DNA of 64,000 nucleotides, taken from Nocardioides donggukensis (GTDB lineage Bacteria > Actinomycetota > Actinomycetes > Propionibacteriales > Nocardioidaceae). Positions 16,299-25,043 of the stretch are shown piece after piece. The position numbers and the translations under genes were made by a program. Where the stretch lies: positions 310,001 to 374,000 of the forward strand of contig NZ_JACYXZ010000002.1 of assembly GCF_014842875.1 (NCBI RefSeq). Direction: 5' to 3'. The notes under the pieces were generated by a model. It was not told the DNA's origin and searched no databases. It saw only the letters and a program-made list of their open reading frames with translations. Positions within the stretch are counted from its first letter, which is position 1, and each line of letters begins with the position of its first letter.

Positions 16299-17870
16299 GT
16301 GCATCCCCGGTACCTGCCCAGCCCGGTCGGGCTGGTCGCGTTGGTCGCCGGCGTGGGTCTGGCCCTCACCTTCGAGCCCGTCGGGCTCGCCTTCCTGCTG
16401 CCCGTGGCGCTGGCCGGGTTCTTCTGGTGCGTCCGGGGCCGGTCGGCCCGGTCGGGGGCCGGCCTGGGCCTGGTCTTCGGCGCCGGGTTCGTGTTCACCC
16501 TGGTCCTCTGGCTGCGGGTCATCGGCTGGGACGCGCTGCTGGCGCTCGGGTCCTTCCAGACCCTCTACTTCGCCGCGCTCGGGGCCGGCCTGGCCCGGGT
16601 GTCGCGGCTGCGGTGGTGGCCCCTGTGGACCGCGGTCGTCTGGCTGGGCGTCGAGGTGGTGCGGGGGACCTGGCCCCTCGGCGGCTTCACCTGGGGGCGA
16701 CTCGGCTTCGCGACCATCGACACGCCGTACGCCGGGTGGCTCCCCTGGGTGGGGGCGAACGGCACCGGTCTGGTCGTCGCCGGCTCGGGGGCCCTGCTGC
16801 TGTGGGCGGCGCTGTGGGTGCGCGAGCGGCCCCGCCCGGTCGCCGGCGTCCTGGCCGGCGGCACGGTGGCCGTGCTCGTCCCCGGACTGCTCGGGTCGGG
16901 ACCCCTCGGGTGGGTGCTCGACGAGCGAGGGACGACGACCGTCGCGGTCGTCCAGGGCGACGTGCCCGGAGACGGTGACGACCTGCTCGCCTACAACCGG
17001 GAGGTCACCCAGAGCCATCTCGACCTCACCCGCGACCTCGGCGCCGACGTCGCCGCCGGCGTGGTGCCGCAGCCCGACCTGGTCCTGTGGCCGGAGAACT
17101 CCACCGCCGTCGACCCGTTCCGGGACCGGTCGCTGCGCGCCGGCATCGAGGCCGCCGTCGACGCTGTGGACGCGCCGGTCATGGTGGGCGCCATCGTGGA
17201 CGCCCCCGACGAGAGCCAGGTCCTGAACCAGGGCATCGTCTTCCACCCCGGGACCGGCGCGGGGGACCGGTACACCAAGCGGCACCCGGTCGCGTTCGGC
17301 GAGTACATCCCCTTCCGGGCCGCCCTCGGCTCGCGGAACTTCGGCCGCCTCGACGTCATCCCCCGCGACATGCTCAGCGGCACCCGCACCACGCCGGTCC
17401 GGGTCGACGGCCTGCGGGTGGCCGGCTCGATCTGCTTCGACATCGCCTACGACGACGCGATCGCCGACCAGGTGCGGGGCGGTGCGGAGATCCTGACCGT
17501 GCAGACCTCGAACGCGCTGTTCATCCACACCGGTCAGATCGAGCAGCAGTTCGCGATCAGCCGGGTCCGGGCCCTGGAGACGGGCCGGACCGTGGTCGTG
17601 GCGGCCGTCAACGGCCGGAGTGGGGTCATCGGACCGGACGGCGAGGTGGTCGAGGGCATCGAGCCGCGCACGCGCTCGGTCCTGGTGCGGGAGGTCGGGC
17701 TCGTGGGGGGCACCCCGCCCTCCCAGGTCCTCGGGCCGTGGCTGGGCCGGATCGCCGTGCTGGTGGCCCTGATCGCCGTCGCGGCGGCAGGCACCACGCG
17801 CCGGCCCGCCCTCCCGTATCGTCGGCGCCGGACCGGACGAGCACAGGAGCACGAGGTGGGCGCACGATGA
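16299..17870 (+). CDS. lnt: Apolipoprotein N-acyltransferase
   Basis: Lnt N-acylates the N-terminal cysteine of lipoproteins at the outer face of the cytoplasmic membrane. The 523-residue product has about six N-terminal membrane helices, and a nitrilase-type domain follows. The catalytic set is LWPENSTA (Glu), YTKRHPVAFGEYIPF (Lys) and GSICFDIAY with the nucleophilic Cys. A final transmembrane segment (IAVLVALIAVAAAG) and a basic tail complete it. It overlaps ppm1 by 4 nt. In M. tuberculosis the two activities are fused in one protein; here they are separate adjacent genes. Confidence 0.93.
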   Translation: MHPRYLPSPVGLVALVAGVGLALTFEPVGLAFLLPVALAGFFWCVRGRSARSGAGLGLVFGAGFVFTLVLWLRVIGWDALLALGSFQTLYFAALGAGLARVSRLRWWPLWTAVVWLGVEVVRGTWPLGGFTWGRLGFATIDTPYAGWLPWVGANGTGLVVAGSGALLLWAALWVRERPRPVAGVLAGGTVAVLVPGLLGSGPLGWVLDERGTTTVAVVQGDVPGDGDDLLAYNREVTQSHLDLTRDLGADVAAGVVPQPDLVLWPENSTAVDPFRDRSLRAGIEAAVDAVDAPVMVGAIVDAPDESQVLNQGIVFHPGTGAGDRYTKRHPVAFGEYIPFRAALGSRNFGRLDVIPRDMLSGTRTTPVRVDGLRVAGSICFDIAYDDAIADQVRGGAEILTVQTSNALFIHTGQIEQQFAISRVRALETGRTVVVAAVNGRSGVIGPDGEVVEGIEPRTRSVLVREVGLVGGTPPSQVLGPWLGRIAVLVALIAVAAAGTTRRPALPYRRRRTGRAQEHEVGAR

Positions 17871-18631
17871 GCACCGGGCGACCGGGTGGGGCCGGCGGCA
17901 GCATCCTGATGGTGGTGCCGACCTACAACGAGGCCTCGAACCTGGCCTGGATCGTCGGCCGGCTGCGCGCCGCCGAGCCGGAGGTCGACGTCCTCGTCGT
18001 CGACGACGACTCTCCCGACGGCACCGGCAGGCTCGCGGACGAGCTGGCCGCGGACGACCCCGCCGTCCAGGTGCTGCACCGGAGCCGGAAGGAGGGCCTC
18101 GGCGCCGCCTACCTCGCGGGCTTCCGCGTCGCCCTCGAGGCCGGCTACGACGTCGTGGGGGAGATGGACGCCGACGGCTCGCACCAGCCCGAGCAGTTGC
18201 ACCTCCTGCTGGACCGGCTGGCCGAGGCCGACCTCGTGATCGGCTCCCGGTGGGTGCCGGGCGGGTCGGTGGTGAACTGGCCGCGCTTCCGGCGGCTGCT
18301 CTCCCGGGGCGGGAACCTCTACGTCCGGATGCTGCTCGGGATCCCGGTGCGCGACGCCACCGCCGGCTTCCGGGTCTTCCGCCGCTCCGCCCTCGAGTCG
18401 ATCGACCTCGACAGCGTGGAGTCGGCCGGGTACGTCTTCCAGACCGACCTGGCCCTGCGCGTCGTCCGGGCGGGGCTGAGGGTCGCGGAGGTGCCGATCG
18501 AGTTCGTGGAGCGTGAGCGCGGGGACTCCAAGATGACGCCGCAGGTGGCTGCCGAGTCCCTCCGACGGATCACCCGCTGGGGTGTCAGCGAGCGGGCCCA
18601 CCGGCTCGTGGCGCGCTGGGGGCGACGATGA
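17867..18631 (+). CDS. ppm1: Polyprenol monophosphomannose synthase (GT2 family)
   Basis: Ppm1 transfers mannose from GDP-mannose to polyprenyl phosphate, making the donor for extracytoplasmic mannosylation of lipoglycans and proteins. The 254-residue product has MVVPTYNEASNL, VLVVDDDSPDGTG, GLGAAYLAGF and EMDADGSHQPEQL with the metal-binding DAD-like motif. It ends in the VERERGDSKMTPQVAAES motif typical of dolichol-phosphate mannose synthases. It has no membrane domain. Lnt upstream and FxsA downstream overlap by 4 nt each, forming one operon. Confidence 0.92.
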   Translation: MSTGRPGGAGGSILMVVPTYNEASNLAWIVGRLRAAEPEVDVLVVDDDSPDGTGRLADELAADDPAVQVLHRSRKEGLGAAYLAGFRVALEAGYDVVGEMDADGSHQPEQLHLLLDRLAEADLVIGSRWVPGGSVVNWPRFRRLLSRGGNLYVRMLLGIPVRDATAGFRVFRRSALESIDLDSVESAGYVFQTDLALRVVRAGLRVAEVPIEFVERERGDSKMTPQVAAESLRRITRWGVSERAHRLVARWGRR

Positions 18632-19161
18632 GCACGGGGTCGACGGGCACGGGTCGGGTCCGGCGGATCCCCGGCTGGCTGTTCGCACTGCTCTTCTTCG
18701 GGGTGCCCCTGCTCGAGATCGTCGCGCTGATCCAGGTCGGACAGGTGATCGGCCCGGGCTGGACGATCCTGCTGCTGGTCGCCGACAGCATCCTCGGGGC
18801 CTGGCTGATCAAGCGGGAGGGGGGCCGGGCGTTCCGGGCCCTCACCGAGGCGCTCTCGAGCGGCCGGATGCCGGCCCGGGAGCTGGCGGACGGGATCCTG
18901 ATCCTCAGCGGCGGCATCCTCATGCTCACGCCCGGCTTCCTCACCGACCTGCTGGGCATCCTGCTGATCCTGCCGGTCACCCGCCCGGTCGCCCGCGGCC
19001 TGCTCACCCGGGTCGTCGCCGCCCGGCTGCTCGCGCCCCCGCCCGGTGGGATGTCTGGCCGAACGGGCCCCGACGCACGACGCCCCCGACCCGGCCCCGA
19101 GGGGCACGTGGTCGAGGGCGAGGTCGTCGACGACAGCGAGGACGACGAGGGGACGACGTAG
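18628..19161 (+). CDS. fxsA: FxsA family membrane protein
   Basis: The 177-residue product begins after a short basic segment with GWLFALLFFGVPLLEIVALIQVG. It continues IGPGWTILLLVADSILGAWLIKREG, the FxsA signature, and a further hydrophobic stretch around ILILSGGILMLTPGFLTDLLGI. The C-terminal 50 residues are polar and acidic. In E. coli FxsA is a small inner-membrane protein that affects phage exclusion; its biochemical role is unknown. It is last in the lnt-ppm1 operon and converges on rbpA with a 16-bp gap. Confidence 0.9.
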   Translation: MSTGSTGTGRVRRIPGWLFALLFFGVPLLEIVALIQVGQVIGPGWTILLLVADSILGAWLIKREGGRAFRALTEALSSGRMPARELADGILILSGGILMLTPGFLTDLLGILLILPVTRPVARGLLTRVVAARLLAPPPGGMSGRTGPDARRPRPGPEGHVVEGEVVDDSEDDEGTT

Positions 19162-19177
19162 TCGCCGCCCGCAGCGC

Positions 19178-19558
19178 TCAGGCGGTCGCCTTGCGCTTCT
19201 TGCCGCGGTGCAGGTGGGCCGGGCCGATCTCGCCACCGCGGAGCAGCTCGAGCCGCTCGGTGAGGATGTCCTCGAGCTCGTCCATCGACCGACGCTCCAG
19301 CAGCATGTCCCAGTGCGTGCGGGCCGGCTTCTCGGCCTTCTCCTCGGGGAGGATGCCGTCCACACTCAGCGACACAGCGCCGCAGCGCGGGCACTCCCAG
19401 TTCGCCGGGATGTCGGCCTCGACCGACATCGTGATCTCGAACTCGTGCCCCTGCGGGCAGGCGTAGCCGACCTGCTGCCGGGCCGCGAACTCGATGCCGC
19501 GCTCGTCCTCGAAGCTCTGGCCTCCCAGCCGGGCTCCGCGCAATGTCCGCTCTGCCAT
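19178..19558 (-). CDS. rbpA: RNA polymerase-binding protein RbpA
   Basis: RbpA binds RNA polymerase and principal sigma factors and stabilises the open promoter complex. It is restricted to actinobacteria. The 126-residue product has an N-terminal tail and the Zn core (YACPQGHEFEI and WECPRCG). A basic linker follows, then the sigma-interaction helix RTHWDMLLERRSMDELEDILTERLELLR. A GGAGG site precedes the ATG. The 220 bp upstream, up to the MFS gene stop, hold its promoter, but no clear pair of elements stands out; a TTGACA about 35 nt upstream lacks a good -10. Confidence 0.95.
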   Translation of the reverse strand: MAERTLRGARLGGQSFEDERGIEFAARQQVGYACPQGHEFEITMSVEADIPANWECPRCGAVSLSVDGILPEEKAEKPARTHWDMLLERRSMDELEDILTERLELLRGGEIGPAHLHRGKKRKATA

Positions 19559-19778
19559 GGGCCACCTCCGGTTGCCGTGTGGTGTGTCTGTGTCAAGGGG
19601 ACGGTCCAGACCATCCGTTATGACGCGAAGGCGGATCTGCCGCGCATCATTGTTCCAACGTACGCCCACGGTGGATGATTCCGTCCCGCGGCCGATGTGG
19701 CCCATCCCATAGCGGCCCCGGGCAACCCCGTGACGATCTGGGGGTACCCGATGCCGGGTCGGGCAAACCCCTCGGGGT

Positions 19779-21185
19779 CTAGATCACCGACGGGCGCTGG
19801 TTGCCGGCCTCCCTGATGCCGCGGGCGGTGTCGACCCGCAGCAGCAGCAGCCCGCCGATCACGAAGAAGCCGATCAGCGCGAAGATCGCCGGCCGGTAGG
19901 AGCCGGTCAGCTGGAAGACCAGGCCGAAGGTGAGCGTCCCGAACCACGACGTCCCCCGGTCCATCGCGTGGTAGAAGCTGAAGAACTCGCCCTCGCGCCC
20001 CTGGGGGATGAGCAGCGAGAAGTAGGAGCGGGCGAGCGCCTGGGTCCCGCCGAGCACGATGCCGATGGCCACGCCCAGCGCGTAGAACGGGAGCGCCTCA
20101 CCGGCCGGGACCACCAGCGCCAGGGTCACGATCAGCATCCAGACGACCAGGCCGGTCAGGATCACCCGCTTCGCGCCGAACCGGTCCGCGGCCCGGCCGA
20201 AGACCAGGGCCCCGAAGAAGGCCACGAACTGGACCAGCAGGATCGTGGTGATCAGCGTCCCGGTCTCGAAGCCGAGCTCCTTCTCGCCGAAGGTGGAGGA
20301 GGACACGATCACGGTCTGGATGCCGTCGTTGAAGAACAGGTAGGCGAGCAGGAACGTCAGCGCCATCGGGTAGTTGCGCAGGTCCTTGAGCGTCGCCCAG
20401 AGCTGCCCGAAGCTCTGCTGGACGATGCCGCCGGACTCCGGGACGACGTGGGTCGGCGCCCGGTTCTGCAGCCGCAGGTAGGGGATGAACGTGAACGCCG
20501 CCCACCAGATCGCCGCCGACAGCATCGACAGGCGCACCGCCAGGCTGGTGTCGATGCCGAACGGCAGCAGCTGCACGACGGCCAGGTTGATCGCGAGCAG
20601 CAGGCCGCCGCCGAGGTAGCCCCACGCCCAGCCGCGTGAGGAGACCCGGTCGCGCTCCTCCTCGTCCGCGATCAGCGGCAGGATCGCGTCGTTGACCACG
20701 GTGGAGGCACCCAGGCACAGGTTGGCGCCGATCACCGCGATCGCGCCGATCTGCCAGTTGCCGTCGGTGCAGAAGAACAGCAGCGAGGCGAAGCCGGCGC
20801 CCACCCACGCGAACCCGGCCAGCATGCCCTTCTTGTTCGCGGTCCGGTCGGCCACCGCGCCCAGCAGGGGCAGGAGCACCGCCGAGAGGATCGTGGAGAA
20901 GGTGATGATGTAGGACGGCAGCGAGCCGGGTGCCACCGTGAGCCCGAGCACGCTCAGGTCCTCGCGGCACGGGTTGCCGGCCTCGCCCATGAAGCCGCAC
21001 GCGGCCTGCTCGGCGACCGTGATCAGGTACGGCGCGAACAGCACCGTCGCGATCGTCGTGACGTAGGCGCTGTTCGCCCAGTCGTACCAGTACCAGGCCT
21101 TCTGCTCCCGGGCCCGGGCCAGTGGTCTCAGGTCGGCCACCCCACCGGGCCCCGCGGGTCCGGGTGCGTCAGCGTCGTCGGGCAT
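19779..21185 (-). CDS. MFS transporter, UMF1 (Atg22-like) family
   Basis: The 468-residue membrane protein has about twelve hydrophobic segments. The N-terminal EQKAWYWYDWANSAYVTTIATVLFAPYL is the recognisable signature of the UMF1 family, related to the fungal Atg22 amino-acid effluxer. The first loop has two cysteines (AACGFMGEAGNPC). The substrate in bacteria is not known. The start codon is 4 nt from the end of the glycerophosphodiesterase gene, so the two form an operon. A short GC hairpin with TTT follows the stop. Confidence 0.9.
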   Translation of the reverse strand: MPDDADAPGPAGPGGVADLRPLARAREQKAWYWYDWANSAYVTTIATVLFAPYLITVAEQAACGFMGEAGNPCREDLSVLGLTVAPGSLPSYIITFSTILSAVLLPLLGAVADRTANKKGMLAGFAWVGAGFASLLFFCTDGNWQIGAIAVIGANLCLGASTVVNDAILPLIADEEERDRVSSRGWAWGYLGGGLLLAINLAVVQLLPFGIDTSLAVRLSMLSAAIWWAAFTFIPYLRLQNRAPTHVVPESGGIVQQSFGQLWATLKDLRNYPMALTFLLAYLFFNDGIQTVIVSSSTFGEKELGFETGTLITTILLVQFVAFFGALVFGRAADRFGAKRVILTGLVVWMLIVTLALVVPAGEALPFYALGVAIGIVLGGTQALARSYFSLLIPQGREGEFFSFYHAMDRGTSWFGTLTFGLVFQLTGSYRPAIFALIGFFVIGGLLLLRVDTARGIREAGNQRPSVI

Positions 21186-21189
21186 CGGC

Positions 21190-22023
21190 TCAGTCCTCCC
21201 AGTGCCCGTCCGCCACGAGCACCGCCTTGAGTATGTCGGTGCGGTCGGTCATCAGGCCGTCGACGCCCCGCGCGATCAGCTCCCGCATCTCGTCCGCGTC
21301 GTCGACGGTCCAGACGTGGACGTGCTTGCCGGCGGCGTGCGCGCGGCGTACCAGGCCCGGCCCGACCACCCGGAGCCGGCCGCGCCGGTGCGGCACCTGG
21401 AGCGCGCTCACGCGGCGCCCGGTGAGCAGGTCGGCGAGCCGGCCGCTCGGGCTGAGCACGAACACGGCCACCTCCGCCGGGCTGGCCGAGGTGGCGACCC
21501 GACCCCCGGTGAGGCGGCGGAACCGGGTCAGGTGGGCCCGCCGGAAGGAGCCGACCAGGACCCGGTCGTGGGCGTCGCGGTCCTCGATGAACCGGGCCAG
21601 CAGGTCGACCGCCCCCGCGGCCTTCAGGTCGAGGTTGAAGCGCGTCTCCGGGAACGCGTCGAAGAGCTCGGCCAGCGTGGGCACCGACTCCCGACCGTCG
21701 ACCAGCGCCTCCCGCACCTCGTCGTGCGTGAGCGCGGCGATCTCCCCGGCGCTGTCGGTGACCCGGTCGAGCACGGTGTCGTGGAAGGCCAGGAGGACCC
21801 CGTCGCGGGTGGCGTGCACGTCGGTCTCGAGGTAGGCGTAGCCGAGCTCGACCGCGTGCCGGAACGCCGCCATCGTGTTCTCCAGCCCCTCGAGACCGGG
21901 GTGGAAGGCGCCGCCCCGGTGCGCGAACGCGAGCACCCCCGGCGGGTCGTCGAGGTAGGGATGGCCCGTGCGTCGACGGCGCCGCGATTGCGGGTGGGCG
22001 TGGTGTCCTGACACGGGGCACAT
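21190..22023 (-). CDS. Glycerophosphodiester phosphodiesterase
   Basis: This enzyme hydrolyses glycerophosphodiesters to glycerol 3-phosphate and an alcohol. The 277-residue TIM barrel has AFAHRGGAFHPGLEGLENTMAAF, YLETDVHATRDGVLLAFHD with the metal-binding Glu and Asp, and HVWTVDDADEM near the C-terminus. There is no signal peptide, so a cytoplasmic site is likely. The start is uncertain: ATG 22023 and GTG 22014 are both possible, and neither has a ribosome site. It is the first gene of a pair with the UMF1 transporter. Confidence 0.9.
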   Translation of the reverse strand: MCPVSGHHAHPQSRRRRRTGHPYLDDPPGVLAFAHRGGAFHPGLEGLENTMAAFRHAVELGYAYLETDVHATRDGVLLAFHDTVLDRVTDSAGEIAALTHDEVREALVDGRESVPTLAELFDAFPETRFNLDLKAAGAVDLLARFIEDRDAHDRVLVGSFRRAHLTRFRRLTGGRVATSASPAEVAVFVLSPSGRLADLLTGRRVSALQVPHRRGRLRVVGPGLVRRAHAAGKHVHVWTVDDADEMRELIARGVDGLMTDRTDILKAVLVADGHWED

Positions 22024-22050
22024 TCAACACGCAACCGGCGCCGGAAGGGG

Positions 22051-22056
22051 TACGGT
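22051..22056 (+). promoter_or_regulatory. -10 element, leaderless start of zinc-ribbon gene
   Basis: TACGGT ends 6 nt before the ATG at 22063, with no ribosome site. Confidence 0.45.
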
Positions 22057-22062
22057 CGAGAC

Positions 22063-22323
22063 ATGGACGCACTGGACTGCCCGCGCTGCGGCGCCGAGAT
22101 GGTCACCCGATCCGTGGGGACCAGCCACGTGAACCAGTGCCCCGAGGGGCACGGTGTCTTCCTGGAGCGTGCCGAGCTGGGTGCGCTCGCGGACGCCGAG
22201 AACGGCTGGCACCGCGAGGACGGCCACCACACCGCGCCGCTGCCGCGGATCACCGCCGACATGGTGCCTCCGCCGCCGTCGCGCCCGCGCGCCTCCGCCT
22301 GGGTGGAGACGCTCTTCTCCTGA
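22063..22323 (+). CDS. Small zinc-ribbon protein (zf-TFIIB type)
   Basis: The 86-residue product starts MDALDCPRCGAEMVTRSVGTSHVNQCPEGHGVFLERAELGAL, which matches the TFIIB-type zinc finger. The second ligand pair is C-x3-H instead of the usual CxxC, so the site would be Cys3His. The C-terminal half is proline-rich and probably disordered. Function unknown. It is divergent from the glycerophosphodiesterase gene and convergent to the HTH-MurA gene. Confidence 0.75.
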   Translation: MDALDCPRCGAEMVTRSVGTSHVNQCPEGHGVFLERAELGALADAENGWHREDGHHTAPLPRITADMVPPPPSRPRASAWVETLFS

Positions 22324-22357
22324 TCGGCCGGCAGCGGGCCGCGCCCGACGCTTGGGC

Positions 22358-23884
22358 TCAGATGTCGCGGAAGGTCACGATGTTGGCGCCGAGCTCGTTG
22401 AGCCGCTCGGCGAGGTCCTCGTACCCACGGTGGATGACGTAGGTCGACCGGAGCACCGAGGTGCCCTTCGAGGCCATCATCGCGAGCAGGATCACCACGG
22501 CCGGCCGCAGCGCCGGGGGGCACACGATCTCGGTGCCGGACCAGTGCGTCGGGCCCTCGACCAGCACCCGGTGCGGGTCGAGCAGCTTGACCTGGCCGCC
22601 GAGCTTGGTGAGCTCGGTGAGGTAGATCGCCCGGTTCTCGTAGACCCAGTCGTGCAGCAGGGTCTGGCCCTCGGCGACGGCCGCGATCACGGCGAAGAAC
22701 GGCAGGTTGTCGATGTTCAGGCCGGGGAACGGCATCGGGTGGATCTTGTCGAGCGGCGCCCGCAGCCGAGACTCGCGCGTCGTGACGTCCACCAGCCGGG
22801 TGCGCCCGTTCTCGGCGTCGTACTCCTCCGAGCGGGAGTAGTTGAAGCCCATCTCCTCCAGCGTCGCCAGCTCGATCTCGAGGAACTCGATCGGCACCCG
22901 CCGGATGGTGATCTCGGAGTTGGTCACGATCGCCGCGGCCAGCAGGGACATCGCCTCGATCGGGTCCTCGCTGGGGGCGTAGTCGACGTCGACGTCGATG
23001 TCGCGGACACCGGTGACGGTCAGCGTGGTGGTGCCGATGCCGTCGACGGTGACCCCGAGCCGCTGCAGGTAGAAGCAGAGGTCCTGGACCATGTAGTTCG
23101 ACGAGGCGTTGCGGATCACGGTGGTGCCCGGGTGCAGCGCCGCGGCCATCAGCGCGTTCTCGGTGACGGTGTCGCCGCGCTCGGTGAGCACGATCGGACG
23201 GCCCGGCTCGATCGCCCGGTTCACCGAGGCGTGGTAGCTGCCCTCGGTGGCCTTGACGTCCAGGCCGAACGGCCGCAGAGCCGACATGTGCGGCTCGATG
23301 GTGCGGGTGCCGAGGTTGCAGCCCCCGGCGTACGGCAGGTCGAAGCTGTCCTCGCGGTGCAGGAGCGGACCGAGGAACATGATGATCGATCGGGTGCGCC
23401 GGGCGGCCTCCTCGTCGATGTTGACCAGGTCCAGCTCGGCGGGGGGCACGATCTCCAGGTCGTTGTTGCCGTTGAGCCAGCGGGTCTGCACGCCGATGCT
23501 GTCCAGGACCTCGAGGAGCCGGTTCACCTCCTCGATGCGGGCCACCTTGCGCAGGGTGGTGCGGCCCTTGTTCAGCAGGGAGGCGCACAGCAGGGCGACG
23601 CCCGCGTTCTTGGACGACTTCACGTCGATCGTGCCGGAGAGGGTGGTGGGACCGGTCACCCGCAGGTGGGTGGGCCCGGCGCCGAGCGCGACGATCTCGG
23701 AGTCGAGCGCGGCGCCGATGCGAGCCAGCATCTCGAGCGAGAGGTTCTGGTGCCCCTTCTCGATGCGGTTCACCGCGGACTGGCTGGTGCCCAGGAGGTC
23801 GGCCAGCTGCTGCTGCGTGAGGCTGCGGTGCTTGCGGGCGTCCCGGATCAGGTTGCCGATCCGACCGAGGTAGTCAGTGGTCAT
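22358..23884 (-). CDS. XRE-type HTH fused to MurA-like enolpyruvyl transferase
   Basis: MurA adds enolpyruvate from PEP to UDP-N-acetylglucosamine, the first committed step of peptidoglycan synthesis. Residues 5-60 form a Cro/C1-type helix-turn-helix (LTQQQLADLLGTSQSAVNRIEKG). Residues 72-508 form the EPSP-synthase fold. Key MurA residues are kept: K92-N93 in KSSKNAG, and C189 in PYAGGCNLG, equivalent to the PEP-reactive Cys115. The ATG at 23884 is preferred over GTG 23893, because a -10 hexamer ends 7 nt before it. A palindrome overlaps that hexamer, which suggests the protein represses its own gene. The true substrate remains to be shown. Confidence 0.9.
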   Translation of the reverse strand: MTTDYLGRIGNLIRDARKHRSLTQQQLADLLGTSQSAVNRIEKGHQNLSLEMLARIGAALDSEIVALGAGPTHLRVTGPTTLSGTIDVKSSKNAGVALLCASLLNKGRTTLRKVARIEEVNRLLEVLDSIGVQTRWLNGNNDLEIVPPAELDLVNIDEEAARRTRSIIMFLGPLLHREDSFDLPYAGGCNLGTRTIEPHMSALRPFGLDVKATEGSYHASVNRAIEPGRPIVLTERGDTVTENALMAAALHPGTTVIRNASSNYMVQDLCFYLQRLGVTVDGIGTTTLTVTGVRDIDVDVDYAPSEDPIEAMSLLAAAIVTNSEITIRRVPIEFLEIELATLEEMGFNYSRSEEYDAENGRTRLVDVTTRESRLRAPLDKIHPMPFPGLNIDNLPFFAVIAAVAEGQTLLHDWVYENRAIYLTELTKLGGQVKLLDPHRVLVEGPTHWSGTEIVCPPALRPAVVILLAMMASKGTSVLRSTYVIHRGYEDLAERLNELGANIVTFRDI

Positions 23885-23891
23885 GGCGGAC

Positions 23892-23897
23892 ACGGTA
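23892..23897 (-). promoter_or_regulatory. -10 element, leaderless start of HTH-MurA gene
   Basis: On the minus strand TACCGT ends 7 nt before the ATG at 23884. It overlaps the first two bases of the palindrome at 23896-23913. Confidence 0.45.
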
Positions 23898-23913
23898 TCT
23901 CAGATATGAGATA
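23896..23913. promoter_or_regulatory. Palindromic operator candidate of HTH-MurA gene
   Basis: TATCTCA-GATA-TGAGATA is a perfect 7-4-7 inverted repeat, AT-rich in a GC-rich setting. It overlaps the -10 hexamer of the HTH-MurA gene. Its symmetry and length fit a dimeric XRE-type repressor site, so autoregulation is the simplest inference. Confidence 0.6.
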
Positions 23914-23994
23914 GCGCAACCTCGGCGCGCGCCCGGAGGTCGGGGGAGGGGAGTGCCGCGGGTGGCTGCCCACCCGACTGCAAGGATGACACGC

Positions 23995-25011
23995 ATGCGC
24001 GCCACCACCATCCATGCCGCCCGTGACATCCGCCTCTCCGACGTGCCCGACCCGCGGATCGACAAGCCCACCCAGGCGATCGTGAAGGTCGTGGCCGGCT
24101 GCGTCTGCGGATCCGACCTGTGGCCCTACCGGGGTGAGAACGACATCACCGCGGGGGACACGATCGGCCACGAGGCGGTCGGCGTGATCGAGGAGGTCGG
24201 CGCGGAGGTCCGCTCGTTCGCGCCCGGTGACTTCGTGGTGATCCCGTTCTGCCACGCCGACAACACCTGCCCGCACTGCCGGTTCGGGATGCACGCGGCC
24301 TGCGACAACCTCGGCTTCACCGCGAGCGGCCAGGCCGAGTACACGCTCGTCCACGAGGCCGAGGGCAGCCTGGTGAAGACCGACGGCATGCCCGACCCGG
24401 GGATGATCCCGTCCCTGCTGGCGCTCTCCGACGTGATGTCGACCGGCTGGCACGCGGCCGTCTCCGGCGGTGTGCAGAAGGGTGGCACCGCCGTGGTCGT
24501 CGGGGACGGCGCGGTCGGCCTGTGCGGGGTCCTGGCCGCCTCGCACATGGGCGCCGAGCGGGTGATCGCGATGTCCCGGCACGCCCCGCGCCAGGAGATC
24601 GCCCGCACCTTCGGCGCCACCGACATCGTCGAGGAGCGCGGCAAGGAGGGCGCTGAGCGGATCTTCGAGCTGACCGACGGCGTCGGGGCCGACGCCGTCC
24701 TCGAGTGCGTCGGCACGGACCAGGCCATGAAGACCGCCCTGCGGGTGGCGCGTCCCGGTGCCCGGGTCGGGTTCGTGGGCGTCCCGCACGGGATCGAGCT
24801 GCCGGTGCGGGCGATGTTCCAGCGCAACGTCGGCCTCGGCGGTGGCATGGCGCCGGTGCGTGCCTACCTGCCGCACCTGCTCGACCTGGTGCTCGACGGC
24901 GCGATCGACCCGGGTCCGGTCTTCGACCTGACCCTGCCGCTGGACCAGGTCGACGAGGCCTACCGGGCGATGGACGAGCGGCGCGCGGTCAAGGTGCTGC
25001 TGCAGCCCTGA
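23995..25011 (+). CDS. Zinc-dependent alcohol dehydrogenase family protein
   Basis: This medium-chain dehydrogenase has 338 residues. MRATTIHAARDIRLSDVPDP is followed by CVCGSDLWPYRG with catalytic-zinc Cys, then GHEAVGVIEEVG. The structural-zinc lobe is reduced: HADNTCPHCRFGMHAAC holds the usual four-cysteine region in an altered form. The cofactor motif is VVVGDGAVGLCGV. It resembles the IMP-dehydrogenase-like ADH group whose members start MRATTIHAPRDIR. The ATG at 23995 is chosen over 23986 because AAGGA lies 8 nt before it and family N-termini begin there; the same bases could serve as a -10. Substrate unknown. Confidence 0.88.
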   Translation: MRATTIHAARDIRLSDVPDPRIDKPTQAIVKVVAGCVCGSDLWPYRGENDITAGDTIGHEAVGVIEEVGAEVRSFAPGDFVVIPFCHADNTCPHCRFGMHAACDNLGFTASGQAEYTLVHEAEGSLVKTDGMPDPGMIPSLLALSDVMSTGWHAAVSGGVQKGGTAVVVGDGAVGLCGVLAASHMGAERVIAMSRHAPRQEIARTFGATDIVEERGKEGAERIFELTDGVGADAVLECVGTDQAMKTALRVARPGARVGFVGVPHGIELPVRAMFQRNVGLGGGMAPVRAYLPHLLDLVLDGAIDPGPVFDLTLPLDQVDEAYRAMDERRAVKVLLQP

Positions 25012-25043
25012 CGGTGCTTGTCGTGTCTGGCAGAGTGGCCGCC

